Source: an uncultured Eubacteriales bacterium (GTDB taxonomy: Bacteria > Bacillota > Clostridia > Oscillospirales > Oscillospiraceae). From it: 64,000 bases of DNA. The stretch covers positions 1 through 64,000 of the forward strand of contig CAKTLJ010000004.1 of NCBI GenBank assembly GCA_934572535.1. The letters run 5' to 3'. Made by a program: the position numbers and the translations under genes. The notes beneath the pieces are model-generated. The model was not told where the DNA came from. It made no database searches and saw only the letters and a list, made by a program, of their open reading frames with translations. Below are positions 33,040 through 40,933 of this stretch, one piece after another. The stretch's first letter is position 1. Each line of letters starts with the position of its first letter.

Positions 33040-34494
33040 TTGAAGCATACCGTTGACATTCTCATCATCGGCGGCGGGGCGGTGGGCTGCGCCGTGGCCC
33101 GGGAGCTGTCCCGCTACCGCCTGTCCGTCGCCCTTCTGGAAAAGGAGTGGGACGTGGCCGCCGGGGCCAGCGGGCGCAACTCCGCCGTGGTCCACGCCGG
33201 TTTCAACAACAAGCCCGGCAGTCTCATGGCGCGGCTCTGCGTGGAGGGCAGCCAGGGCTTCGCCGCCGCCTGCCGGACGCTGGACGTCCCCTACCGAAAG
33301 ACCGGCAAGCTGCTGGTGGCCTTTGACCAGGAGGACCTGCGCGTCCTGGCCCGGCTGAAAGCCCAGGGCGAGGAAAACGGCTGCCGGGGCCTGACCCTGC
33401 TGGACCAGGCCCAGCTCCGGGCGCGCCTGCCCCAGGTGGGGGGCGTGGGGGCCATGGAGTCCCCGGAGACCGGGGTCTTCGACCCCTTTCTCTACACTGT
33501 GGCCCTGGCGGAAAACGCGGCGCAAAACGGCGTGACCTTCTTCCTCGGCCACGAGGTCACCGCCATCCAGGCCCTCCCCGCGGGCTTCCGGGTCACCGCC
33601 GGGGGCAAGGTCTTCACCGCGCGGCGGCTGGTGAACTGCGCCGGGCTGTTCAGCGCGAAGATCGCCGCCATGGCGGGGGTGGAGGGCTACGCCATCTACC
33701 CCTGCCGGGGCGAGTATTTCCTCCTGGACAAGCTTGCCGACCCCCTGCCCATGCCCGTCTACCCCGCCCCCAAGGCGGGAAGCGGCGGGCTGGGCGTCCA
33801 CCTGACCCCCACCATCCACGGCAACCTCCTCATCGGCCCCAGCGCCGAGTACATCGACGCCCCGGAGGACACCGCCTCCACCCGGCCCGTCATGGACCAG
33901 CTCTTCCGGGAGGCGCAGCAGCTCCTGCCGGGCCTGGCGCGCGCGCAGATCATCGGGGCCTACGCCGGGGTCCGCCCCAAGCAGGCCCCGCCGGGCGAGG
34001 GCGGCTTCCGGGACTTCGTCATCCGGGAGGAGGCGGCCTGCCCGGGCCTGGTCAACCTGGTGGGCATCGAGTCCCCCGGCCTCACCGCCTCCCTGCCCAT
34101 CGCCCGCATGGTCCGGGACATCCTGGCCCGCTCGCTGGCGCTGGTCCCCAAGCCGTCCTTTGACCCCACCCGCCGGGGCATCGTCCGCTTCCGCGACCAG
34201 CCCCCCGAGGTCCAGGCCCGCCTCATCGCGGACGACCCGGACTACGGCGAGATCCTCTGCCGCTGCCAGACGGTCACCCGGGCCGAGATCCGCCAGGCCC
34301 TCGAAAATCCCCTGGGCGTGAAGACGCTGGCCGGGATCAAGTACCGGGCCTGGGCCACCACCGGCCGGTGCCAGGGCGGCTACTGCCTGCCCAAGCTCGC
34401 GGAGATGCTGGTGCGGGACTACGGCCTCGCGCCCGACCAGGTCAGCTGCCGGGGGCCAGGCTCCCAGCTCTTTACGGGGAGGGTGAAGGAATGA
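33040..34494 (+). CDS. FAD-dependent dehydrogenase with BFD-like [2Fe-2S] domain (GlpA-like)
   Basis: A 484-residue flavoprotein of the DAO/GlpA family. FAD fold IIGGGAVGCAVARELSRY at residues 7-24; DAO motifs through about residue 370; C-terminal BFD-like domain with LCRCQTVTRAEI and TGRCQGGYCLPKL (four Cys for [2Fe-2S]). The TTG at 33040 follows AAGAAGGAA; an earlier in-frame ATG lies in the hairpin and has no ribosome binding site. The next gene overlaps by 4 bases. In Clostridia this pair is usually annotated as anaerobic glycerol-3-phosphate dehydrogenase, but no glpK or glpF is nearby, so the substrate is uncertain. Confidence 0.82.
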   Translation: MKHTVDILIIGGGAVGCAVARELSRYRLSVALLEKEWDVAAGASGRNSAVVHAGFNNKPGSLMARLCVEGSQGFAAACRTLDVPYRKTGKLLVAFDQEDLRVLARLKAQGEENGCRGLTLLDQAQLRARLPQVGGVGAMESPETGVFDPFLYTVALAENAAQNGVTFFLGHEVTAIQALPAGFRVTAGGKVFTARRLVNCAGLFSAKIAAMAGVEGYAIYPCRGEYFLLDKLADPLPMPVYPAPKAGSGGLGVHLTPTIHGNLLIGPSAEYIDAPEDTASTRPVMDQLFREAQQLLPGLARAQIIGAYAGVRPKQAPPGEGGFRDFVIREEAACPGLVNLVGIESPGLTASLPIARMVRDILARSLALVPKPSFDPTRRGIVRFRDQPPEVQARLIADDPDYGEILCRCQTVTRAEIRQALENPLGVKTLAGIKYRAWATTGRCQGGYCLPKLAEMLVRDYGLAPDQVSCRGPGSQLFTGRVKE

Positions 34495-35852
34495 AACGCT
34501 ATGACGTGGTCATCATCGGCGGCGGACCGGGCGGTCTGGCCGCCGCCAAGGGGGCCAGAGAGGCCGGGGCCCAGTCCGTGCTGGTCCTGGAGCGAGAGGC
34601 CCGCGCGGGCGGGATCCTGAACCAGTGCATCCACGACGGCTTCGGTCTGGTCCGCTACAAAGCCATGCTCACCGGCCCGGAATACGCCCAGCGCGCCCGG
34701 CAGGAGGCCCTGGACGCCGGGGCGGAGCTGCTCACCGGGGCCATGGTCACCGGCCTGACCCCCGACCGGGTGGTCACCGCCGTGACCCGGCAGGGGCTTC
34801 TCACCCTGCAAGCCGGGGCGGTCGTCCTGGCCACCGGCTGCCGGGAGCGCACCCGGGGCGCCCTCGCCATTCCCGGCTCCCGCCCCGCCGGGATCTATAC
34901 GGCGGGGACCGCACAAAACCTCATGAACACCAAGAACCTGATGGTGGGCCGCCGCGTGGTCATCCTGGGCTCCGGCGACATCGGCCTCATCATGGCCCGG
35001 CGGCTGACCCTGGAGGGGGCCAAGGTCCTCTGCGTGGCGGAGCAGAACCCCGTCCCCGGCGGGTTGGAGCGGAACGTCAGCCAGTGTCTCCACGACTTCG
35101 GCATCCCCCTCCACCTGCGCTGCACCGTCACCGACGTCTTTGGCAGAAAGCGGCTGGAAGGGGTGATGCTGCACCGCCTGGACGAGGCCGGACGGCCCAT
35201 CCCCGGCAGCCAGCGGCGCATCGCCTGCGACACCCTCCTCCTGTCCGTGGGCCTCATCCCCGAAAACGAGGTCGCCGCCCAGGCCGGGGTGGCCCTTGAC
35301 CCCAGGACCAACGGGGCGCTCACCGACCAGGCGCTCCAGACCTCGGTCCCCGGCATCTTCGCCTGCGGCAACAGCCGGAAGGTGCTGGATCTGGCGGACT
35401 TCGTCACCGCGCAGGGGCTGGCGGCAGGGCGGAACGCCGCCGCCTTTCTCCTGGGGCGTCCCCTTGGCCCCATGCCCCCGGAGACCTCCAACGCCATGGC
35501 CAAGGGCCTGCCCCAGCCGGGCCTCACCACCTGCATCCTCTGCCCCAAGGGCTGCCGCGTCCAGGTGGCGGCCAACGGCGACGTCACGGGCAGCGGCTGC
35601 TCCAAGGGAGAGGCCTACGCCCGGCAGGAGGCCACGGCCCCCAAGCGGGTCCTCACCACCACGCTGGTCAGGCGGGACGGGCGCCTGGTCCCCGTGAAGA
35701 CCTCCGCCGGGGTCCCGAAGGCGCGCCTCTTGGCGTGTATGGAGGCTGTGCGTCACCTCCCCGCGCCGGAAGGTCCCCTCTCGCCCGGGGACGTCGCGGC
35801 GGCAGACCCCTTCGGCGTTGGCGTCGATCTGCTCGTGAGCGGCGAAGAATGA
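34491..35852 (+). CDS. FAD/NAD-linked oxidoreductase fused to a DUF1667 domain
   Basis: A 453-residue protein. Residues 1-335 are a pyridine-nucleotide-disulfide-type oxidoreductase: IIGGGPGGLAAAKGAREAG (residues 7-25), the second dinucleotide fold VVILGSGDIGLIMARRL, and GIFACGNSRKVLDLADFVT. Residues about 350-440 form a DUF1667 domain with CILCPKGC, GSGCSKGE and TTTLVRRDG. In many Clostridia DUF1667 is a separate third gene; here it is joined. ATGA overlap with the GlpA-like gene means they act together, probably passing electrons between a substrate dehydrogenase and NAD or ferredoxin. Its last 17 codons are duplicated at 24270. Confidence 0.85.
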   Translation: MKRYDVVIIGGGPGGLAAAKGAREAGAQSVLVLEREARAGGILNQCIHDGFGLVRYKAMLTGPEYAQRARQEALDAGAELLTGAMVTGLTPDRVVTAVTRQGLLTLQAGAVVLATGCRERTRGALAIPGSRPAGIYTAGTAQNLMNTKNLMVGRRVVILGSGDIGLIMARRLTLEGAKVLCVAEQNPVPGGLERNVSQCLHDFGIPLHLRCTVTDVFGRKRLEGVMLHRLDEAGRPIPGSQRRIACDTLLLSVGLIPENEVAAQAGVALDPRTNGALTDQALQTSVPGIFACGNSRKVLDLADFVTAQGLAAGRNAAAFLLGRPLGPMPPETSNAMAKGLPQPGLTTCILCPKGCRVQVAANGDVTGSGCSKGEAYARQEATAPKRVLTTTLVRRDGRLVPVKTSAGVPKARLLACMEAVRHLPAPEGPLSPGDVAAADPFGVGVDLLVSGEE

Positions 35853-36041
35853 AACAGAGGCTGTCCCGCGTGATCTCTTTCCATCACGCGGGGCAGCCTC
35901 TGTTTTTCAGTCCCGAAGGTTGGTCAGCTTGTTCTTGATGAGGTAGAGGTGCTTTCCGTCGGCGGTGAGGCGGGCGTTGTCCAGCACCTCCGGCGCTTCC
36001 CGCATGATCTCCCTTAACTTGTTCATGGCGATGACGATGAC
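35802..36041. repeat. 240-bp duplicated segment, copy B (parent)
   Basis: The parent of the copy at 24270-24509 (239/240 identical, direct orientation). It spans the 3' ends of two intact convergent genes and the terminator between them. Confidence 0.95.
35852..35907. terminator. bidirectional terminator between convergent genes
   Basis: AACAGAGGCTG-CCCGCGTGAT region pairs with ATCACGCGGGGCAGCCTCTGTT (one G-U at 35864), followed by TTTTC; it separates the DUF1667 fusion gene from the gene at 35907. Confidence 0.85.
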
Positions 36042-36311
36042 CCCCCGGTCGGTGGACTCGATGCCCTTTTCCTCCAAGTGGCGGAAGAAGGCATAAAAGC
36101 TCCTGGACGCGAAGAAGTTGCGGCCCTCCAGGGTGATCGGGCGGTAGCGGCCGGACAAAAGCTGGCCCTGCTCCATCCGCTCGGCGGGGACCAGGTCCCC
36201 CCGGGCGGGTCGGACCAGGAAGGCGTAGCGCCCCAGCCCCTCCGGGTCCACGAAGTGGTAGTCGGCGGGTTCTTTGTAGATCTTTCCCTCGGCGGTGGTC
36301 TCAAGGAACAT
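35907..36311 (-). CDS. hypothetical protein (134 aa)
   Basis: From ATG 36311 after AAGGGGG, 134 residues, soluble, mixed charge, no signal peptide or membrane helix. No family recognised. The N-terminal two thirds are rich in aromatic residues (YHFVDPEGLGRYAFLV, FFASRSFYAFF); the C-terminal 44 residues (from VIVIAMNKLREIM) are the part copied to 24375. A promoter (TTTGAA, 16 nt, TATAAT) at 36378-36405 serves it alone. Confidence 0.7.
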   Translation of the reverse strand: MFLETTAEGKIYKEPADYHFVDPEGLGRYAFLVRPARGDLVPAERMEQGQLLSGRYRPITLEGRNFFASRSFYAFFRHLEEKGIESTDRGVIVIAMNKLREIMREAPEVLDNARLTADGKHLYLIKNKLTNLRD

Positions 36312-36377
36312 CAGGTTCCCCCCTTCCTGAGCACGTTCGGCTCGGTTTTGCTCTCCCATCGCTGGGTGGATGGGACC

Positions 36378-36405
36378 ATTATAGCGAATCGAAGGCCATT
36401 TCAAA
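36378..36405 (-). promoter_or_regulatory. promoter of the 134-aa hypothetical gene
   Basis: TTTGAA (36400-36405), 16-nt spacer, TATAAT (36378-36383) on the minus strand. Confidence 0.6.
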
Positions 36406-36444
36406 AGGGGGCAGAGAAAAAAATCTCGCTTCCCGCGACGCAAA

Positions 36445-36478
36445 GCCGCCGCCCCAACGGCTTCGTTGGGACGGCGGC
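36445..36478 (-). terminator. GC-rich hairpin after the SLH surface gene
   Basis: GCCGCCGTCCCAACG...CGTTGGGGCGGCGGC stem just after the stop codon at 36507; T-tail is weak (TTTGCG). It shares its CCGTCCCAA core with the hairpin at 27216. Confidence 0.55.
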
Positions 36479-36506
36479 CAGGGGCGCACTGCGCAGAGGC
36501 GCAGCG

Positions 36507-38750
36507 TCACTTCATAGAACGCCAGAGGAGGGTCACGCCCTGCGCCCGCGTGCAATCCGCGTCCGGGCTGAACGCGCGCGCGGACGTTCCCTCGGTTATC
36601 TTCGCCTGCACGGCCCACAGGACCGCAGCGGCGTAGTAGGCGTCAGGGGAAACGTCGGCAAAGGAAGCCCCCGCCTCCGCCGCCGGGGCGCTCTTGGCGC
36701 GCCAGAGGAAGGTGACGATCTGCGCGCGGCTGCAAGCCTGGTCCGGGCCGAACGCCGTCGCGCTCGTCCCCTGGGCGATGCCGTTCTCCACGGCCCAGAG
36801 GACCGCGTCGTAGCAATAGCTGCCGACGGGCACGTCGGTGAAGGGCATTTCCGCGCGCTTGGGCGCGGGCGAGCCTGCGGCTCTCCACAGGAAGGTCACG
36901 ATCTGGCCGCGTGTGCAGGGGTCGTCCGCGCCGAACAGGGTCGTCTCCTTCCCCTTGGCGATGCCGTTCTTCACGGCCCACTCCACCGCCTTGCGGTAGT
37001 AGTCGTTGGCGGAAACATCCGCAAAGGCAAGGGCGCTGCTGCCGCCACTGGAGGAGCTGCTGCTGCCACTGGAGGAGCTGCTGCTGCCACTGGAGGAGCT
37101 GCTGCTGCCACTGGAGGAGCTACTGCCGCCACTGGAAGAACTGCCGCCGCCACCGGAAGAACTGCCGCCGCCGGACGAGCTGCCGCCGCTGTCAGCGATC
37201 TGGTAGCGGTCGAGCGCGGGCGTGGGCTGGATCGCAGGCTTCCAGTACAGCGCTGCCAGCGGGTCGTCCTTGCCGCTCTCGACCTGCGTGCCGTTCTGCA
37301 CGTGGCGCTTGGCGGAGAGGACCCGCACGCCTGCCTCGATGGCCTTGCCGGGGGCCGCCTTCTTTGCCGTGTACGCGGTCGCGCCCTGCAAAAAGGCTTC
37401 GCTGGTGGAGATCGTGCCGCTGCCGGAAACGGCGGTCCCGCCGGAGCCAAAGAGCACGCTGCCGCCGAGCGCGATCAGCTTGCCGCTGCCGGTGATGGTC
37501 CCCCCGTTCAGCTGGATGGCACTGCCGCCGTCGGAATAGATCGTCGTGTTTCCGCCGCCGCCATAGGCGGCCAGCACGGCCCCGTCCGCCAGCGTCAGCG
37601 TGCCGTTCACCGCCAGCGCGGTCTGGCCCTTGCCTGTGCTGCCGGCCTCATCGCCGCTGAGGAAGACCTGTCCCTTGACCGTCACCTTGCCTGTGGTGAC
37701 GACCACCGCCTCGTCATTGGAGCGGTCGGTCAAATCCCCGTTGGCCAGGTAGTTGGTGTGGGAGTAGATGGCCGCGTTTTCCAGCGTGGAGCCGTCCGCC
37801 ATGCGAAGCTGGCCGCAGAGGGAGGCCCCGGTGGTGAACTTTTTGTTGTAGGCGTCATAGTTCATGGAGAAGGTGCCGCCGCTCTGCACGTCAAGGATGC
37901 CCTGCACCACGGAGTCGGAGAGGGTCAGCTTGCCGCCCTTCTCCACCACGATGCGCACGCTGCTGAGGACCTTCATGTTGGTCAGCGTCAGGTCGCAGCC
38001 GTCGGGAATGTAGAGCGTCTGCGGGATCTGCCCCGCCTTGACCTTCTCCCAGGGGATATCGTAGCCCAGAACGCCGTAGGTCCCGCTCTGGTGGGAGCCG
38101 AACCAGACCTCCAGCTTCTCCGGCACGCGGACGCTTTCCGTCTCGCCCGCCACGTTGCTGCCGAAGTTCTTGATGGCCCAAGGCTCCATGATGTCCCAGG
38201 CGTACAGGCCGTTGGCATACTGCTTCAGGTTTTCGGGTTTGAGCTGGTCTGCCAGCGCTTCCTCGCCGGTGTAGATGCGGAAGGGCAGGGCGTTGCTGCG
38301 CACGGCGCGGCCCTGCGTGTCCACGATGAAGACCGAGATCAGATAGCTGCCCGCATCCTTGGGGATGCCGTCCAGCGTCAGGTCGCTGCTCATGGTCATA
38401 TACACGCCCTTCATGCCGCTGTCGGCGTCGGCGGGCGTTCCCTTTGCCGTGTCCGGCTCGATGATGACCTGGCACGCGCTGCCGTTCAGGCTGATCTGGG
38501 ACTGGTGATCCAGCCGCTCCCAGTCGCTGTCGACAGGCTCGGTCCCCTGCTCCACGAGCGCGCCGTAGACCGTCACCGCGCTGTTCTTGTTGCTGGAGGT
38601 GCCGCCGGTGCTGGCGCTGGAAACGCCGTCGTAAGCCTTCTGGCCCACAATGGCCGCCTCAAAGCTGCCTTCGAGCTTGACGTGCAGCTCGTAGGGGTCG
38701 CCTTGGCCGTCGTCTGCCACAGCAGAGGCATTGCCCTTCTTGTCGATCAC
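36507..38750 (-). CDS. C-terminal part of an SLH surface protein (beta-helix, Ser/Gly linker, three SLH motifs)
   Basis: In frame with the ORF at 38829-39497 and separated from it only by a TAA, so this is the continuation of one gene. Uninterrupted codons run from 38828; the first possible start (GTG 38750) has no ribosome binding site. Order: the end of a second HID-like domain, a beta-sandwich region, a beta-helix-like stretch with repeated LTL and GxLxLxDG strands (about residues 220-450), a Ser/Gly linker built of SSSSGSS heptads (37038-37181), then three SLH motifs (FADVSANDYY..., FTDVPVGSYC..., FADVSPDAYY...). No signal peptide of its own. Confidence 0.7.
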   Translation of the reverse strand: MIDKKGNASAVADDGQGDPYELHVKLEGSFEAAIVGQKAYDGVSSASTGGTSSNKNSAVTVYGALVEQGTEPVDSDWERLDHQSQISLNGSACQVIIEPDTAKGTPADADSGMKGVYMTMSSDLTLDGIPKDAGSYLISVFIVDTQGRAVRSNALPFRIYTGEEALADQLKPENLKQYANGLYAWDIMEPWAIKNFGSNVAGETESVRVPEKLEVWFGSHQSGTYGVLGYDIPWEKVKAGQIPQTLYIPDGCDLTLTNMKVLSSVRIVVEKGGKLTLSDSVVQGILDVQSGGTFSMNYDAYNKKFTTGASLCGQLRMADGSTLENAAIYSHTNYLANGDLTDRSNDEAVVVTTGKVTVKGQVFLSGDEAGSTGKGQTALAVNGTLTLADGAVLAAYGGGGNTTIYSDGGSAIQLNGGTITGSGKLIALGGSVLFGSGGTAVSGSGTISTSEAFLQGATAYTAKKAAPGKAIEAGVRVLSAKRHVQNGTQVESGKDDPLAALYWKPAIQPTPALDRYQIADSGGSSSGGGSSSGGGGSSSSGGSSSSSGSSSSSSGSSSSSSGSSSSSSGGSSALAFADVSANDYYRKAVEWAVKNGIAKGKETTLFGADDPCTRGQIVTFLWRAAGSPAPKRAEMPFTDVPVGSYCYDAVLWAVENGIAQGTSATAFGPDQACSRAQIVTFLWRAKSAPAAEAGASFADVSPDAYYAAAVLWAVQAKITEGTSARAFSPDADCTRAQGVTLLWRSMK
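37038..37181 (-). repeat. 21-bp tandem repeat encoding a Ser/Gly linker
   Basis: Six or seven copies of a 21-bp unit (consensus GCTGCTGCCACTGGAGGAGCT on the plus strand is one base over the limit, so: GCTGCTGCCACTGGAGGAGC plus T). The middle three copies are identical, the outer ones have drifted. It encodes Ser-rich heptads between the beta-helix and the SLH motifs and is a likely site of length variation. Confidence 0.85.
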
Positions 38751-38828
38751 CAGCTTGAAGGTCAGGTCCTTGTAGCCCTCGGCCTGGAGGACGATGACGT
38801 CGCCGCTCTTGAGCGCGGGGGTGCTTCC

Positions 38829-39497
38829 TTAGCTGTTCCGCGCGAACAGCAGCATTCCGCCCTCCAGCTTGTACTGCCCGCCGTTTGCGAGAGAGGACGA
38901 CGCGGCCTGCCAGGAGGCCCCATTCACCGAAACGCCGGTGATCTTGTCGGCATACCCCGCTTCCTCGAAGGACACCCGCCAATCGTTGCCGGTGGGGTCC
39001 ATCGCGAAGTGGACCTTGCTCAGCTCGACCGTGCCCAGCTCCGGGCTGCCCGGCGCTTCGCCGCCGGAGCCGCCGCCGCCGGGGTCGGTGCCTTCCACGA
39101 TCTCCGCTTTGTGCGTGTCCTTATCCAGGGCCAGCGTCAGCGGCCGGTAGCCCTGCGCGGCAATGACGCAGGTGGCGGTGTTCCCGGAGAAGTCTTCCCC
39201 GACATACACAGTGCCACTTCCCGCATCAACGTAGAAACTCTTATTCTTCCAAACCAGAGAAAAATTGCTTACTCGGTTCCACTTGGCCCCGGAAACTTCT
39301 ACGCTTTCGATCGCGTTGAGCCACTCCGATGCATTTTTGAACTTCAGTTTGAAATCCCAACCAAAATTCGAACTTGACTTCACTTCTGTCGGCGGGGCTT
39401 TCGATTCCTCCGCCGCCACGGCCGGGGTCACCGCCACGGACAGCAGCATCGCCGCCGCCATGAAGAGCGAGCTCACCCGCTTTTTTATCCCATTCAT
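38829..39497 (-). CDS. N-terminal part of an SLH surface protein (signal peptide, HID/DUF1533-like domains), cut by an in-frame TAA
   Basis: 222 residues from ATG 39497, 6 bases after AAGGAGA. Signal peptide residues 1-28 (AVTPAVAAEE). Residues about 40-125 and 150-222 resemble hemoglobin-interacting (HID, DUF1533) domains: W-N-x-I-x-x-V-x-V-x-G at the start, and a GYRPLTLALD-like strand at the end; the second domain is broken by the TAA at 38829-38831 and its missing end (GYKDLTFKLVID) follows in the same frame. HID-type domains bind haem proteins in some pathogens; that role here is inference. Promoter and a DtxR-like box lie upstream. Confidence 0.7.
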   Translation of the reverse strand: MNGIKKRVSSLFMAAAMLLSVAVTPAVAAEESKAPPTEVKSSSNFGWDFKLKFKNASEWLNAIESVEVSGAKWNRVSNFSLVWKNKSFYVDAGSGTVYVGEDFSGNTATCVIAAQGYRPLTLALDKDTHKAEIVEGTDPGGGGSGGEAPGSPELGTVELSKVHFAMDPTGNDWRVSFEEAGYADKITGVSVNGASWQAASSSLANGGQYKLEGGMLLFARNS

Positions 39498-39603
39498 AGC
39501 GTTCTCCTTTTCTAAACTTTCTTGCTCTCCCCGCCGGGGAGGTCCTTGGGTCGTCTGCCGCGCGCGGTGCGTTCCCAAAAAACATCTTTTTTCCGCGCGC
39601 CTC

Positions 39604-39632
39604 TTGAAAGCACCTCCTTCCTGTGGTATAAT
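39604..39632 (+). promoter_or_regulatory. sigma-A promoter reading toward apbE
   Basis: TTGAAA (39604-39609), 17-nt spacer, TATAAT (39627-39632); start expected near 39639. Confidence 0.75.
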
Positions 39633-39641
39633 CCCACACTA

Positions 39642-39657
39642 GTTAGCCGCACCTAAC
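39642..39657. promoter_or_regulatory. DtxR/IdeR-like box 1 at the apbE promoter start site
   Basis: GTTAG-ccgcac-CTAAC inverted repeat, beginning about 3 bases after the predicted apbE start site. It resembles the DtxR/IdeR consensus TTAGGTTAGGCTAACCTAA. Confidence 0.6.
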
Positions 39658-39702
39658 CGACGTCCAAAAAAGAAAGCCGCAGTGCGTGGCCGTTCTTGCA
39701 TT

Positions 39703-39720
39703 GGTTAGCCTTAGCTAACC
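39703..39720. promoter_or_regulatory. DtxR/IdeR-like box 2 at the SLH-gene promoter start site
   Basis: GGTTAGCCTTAGCTAACC: a perfect 7-bp inverted repeat with a 4-base spacer, close to the iron-dependent DtxR/IdeR operator, lying about +4 to +21 of the leftward transcript. Confidence 0.65.
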
Positions 39721-39730
39721 GTCATGGATG

Positions 39731-39759
39731 ATTTTAGTACAATTCGCCGCGCTTGTCAA
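39731..39759 (-). promoter_or_regulatory. sigma-A promoter reading toward the SLH surface gene
   Basis: TTGACA (39754-39759), 17-nt spacer, TAAAAT (39731-39736) on the minus strand; start expected near 39724. The leader to ATG 39497 is about 230 nt. Confidence 0.8.
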
Positions 39760-39810
39760 TCCCGGAATTTACGGTTCTGCCGCGCGAACCCTCAGCACAA
39801 GGAGCTCTCT

Positions 39811-40824
39811 ATGAAAAATCTGGTATGGACCGCACTCCTCCTGGCCGTTCTGCTGACCGGCTGCTCGGCCTCCCCCGCGCGGGAGCCGGAAACGGCCACC
39901 TTCCTGGCCATGGACACCGCCATGCAGTTCACGATCTATGGCGACGCCGCGCTCCTGGCGCGGTCCGAGGACCTGATCCGTTCGCTGGAGGCCGCCGTGT
40001 CCGTCACCGACGGGACCAGCGCCCTTTTCGCCATCAACCGGACCGGAAGCGGGACCCTGTCCGGCCCCGCCGCCGACCTGATGGAGGAGGCGCTGGCGCT
40101 CTGCCGCCGCACCGACGGCGCGCTGGATCTTTCCGTCTACCCCATCGTCCGGGCCTGGGGCTTTACCACCGGGACCCATCAGGTCCCCGGCGAGGAGACC
40201 ATCCAGGCCCTGCTGCCGCTGGTGGACTACACGAAGATACAATACGACGCCGCCACGGGCGTTGTCCGCCTTCCCGAGGGCATGACCCTCGATCTGGGCA
40301 GCGTGGCCAAGGGCTATGCCGGCCGCCTGGCGGCGCAGATGCTGCGGGAGAGCGGCGTGGACTCCGCCCTGCTGAGCCTGGGCGGCAATATGCAGGCGGT
40401 GGGTGGGAAGCCGGACGGTTCTCCGTGGCAGATCGGCATCCAGGACCCGCAGGGGACGGACGCCATGATGGTGCTCTCCGTGCGGGACCAGGCCGTGGTG
40501 ACCTCCGGCGGCTATGAGCGCTATTTTGAGCAGGACGGCCGAACCTACTGGCACATCATGGACCCTGCCACCGGGCGTCCGGCGGAGAGCGGCTTGCTCT
40601 CCGTCACCATCGTGGGGGAGGACGGCGCCCTCTGCGACGGCCTTTCCACCGCCCTGTTCGTCCTGGGCCTGGAACAGGCCGCGGACCTCTGGGCGCGCAG
40701 CGACGACTTTGAAGCGGTGTTCGTGACCACCTCCGGCGCGGTGTATCTCACCGAGGGCTTGACGGACCGCTTCGCGCTGACCGACCCCTACGCGGACACG
40801 CCGGTCCGCGTGATCGCGCGGTGA
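39811..40824 (+). CDS. apbE: ApbE family FAD:protein FMN transferase (lipoprotein)
   Basis: A 337-residue lipoprotein (lipobox LLTGCS near residue 18) that attaches FMN to Thr or Ser of exported redox proteins. Motifs: AMDTAMQFTIYG near residues 32-43, LDLGSVAKGYAGR (about 160-172), SLGGNMQAVGGKP, and HIMDPATGRPAES (about 250-262). ATG 39811 follows AAGGAG. It faces the SLH/HID-like gene across a region with two DtxR-like boxes, so iron control is likely. ApbE proteins serve Rnf, Nqr and extracellular flavinylated electron carriers; no flavinylated partner is in the window. Confidence 0.92.
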   Translation: MKNLVWTALLLAVLLTGCSASPAREPETATFLAMDTAMQFTIYGDAALLARSEDLIRSLEAAVSVTDGTSALFAINRTGSGTLSGPAADLMEEALALCRRTDGALDLSVYPIVRAWGFTTGTHQVPGEETIQALLPLVDYTKIQYDAATGVVRLPEGMTLDLGSVAKGYAGRLAAQMLRESGVDSALLSLGGNMQAVGGKPDGSPWQIGIQDPQGTDAMMVLSVRDQAVVTSGGYERYFEQDGRTYWHIMDPATGRPAESGLLSVTIVGEDGALCDGLSTALFVLGLEQAADLWARSDDFEAVFVTTSGAVYLTEGLTDRFALTDPYADTPVRVIAR

Positions 40825-40865
40825 GCCGACCCGCCGCGCAAGGAAGCCTCCCCGTCCCCGAAAAC

Positions 40866-40912
40866 AAAAACCCTGATCTTATCAGCTGTATCTGATAAGA
40901 TCAGGGTTTTTT
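40866..40912. terminator. bidirectional terminator between apbE and the cation efflux gene
   Basis: AAAACCCTGATCTTATCAG and CTGATAAGATCAGGGTTTT form a near-perfect stem with A-run and T-run at the ends. Confidence 0.92.
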
Positions 40913-40933
40913 CCGTGTTGACAGGCGCTGCCC

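Noticed and set aside
37038..37181. Short regular repeats that could suggest a CRISPR array
   Set aside because: There are no unique spacers; the 21-bp unit is coding and in frame with the SLH protein.
38829..38831. Selenocysteine or pyrrolysine recoding at the stop in the SLH gene
   Set aside because: The codon is TAA, not TGA or TAG, so neither recoding system applies.
36078..39377. A 1099-codon open frame on the plus strand opposite the SLH surface gene
   Set aside because: It is a GC-rich antisense shadow: low-complexity Ala/Gly/Val/His composition, no start signal, and the opposite strand carries clear SLH motifs.
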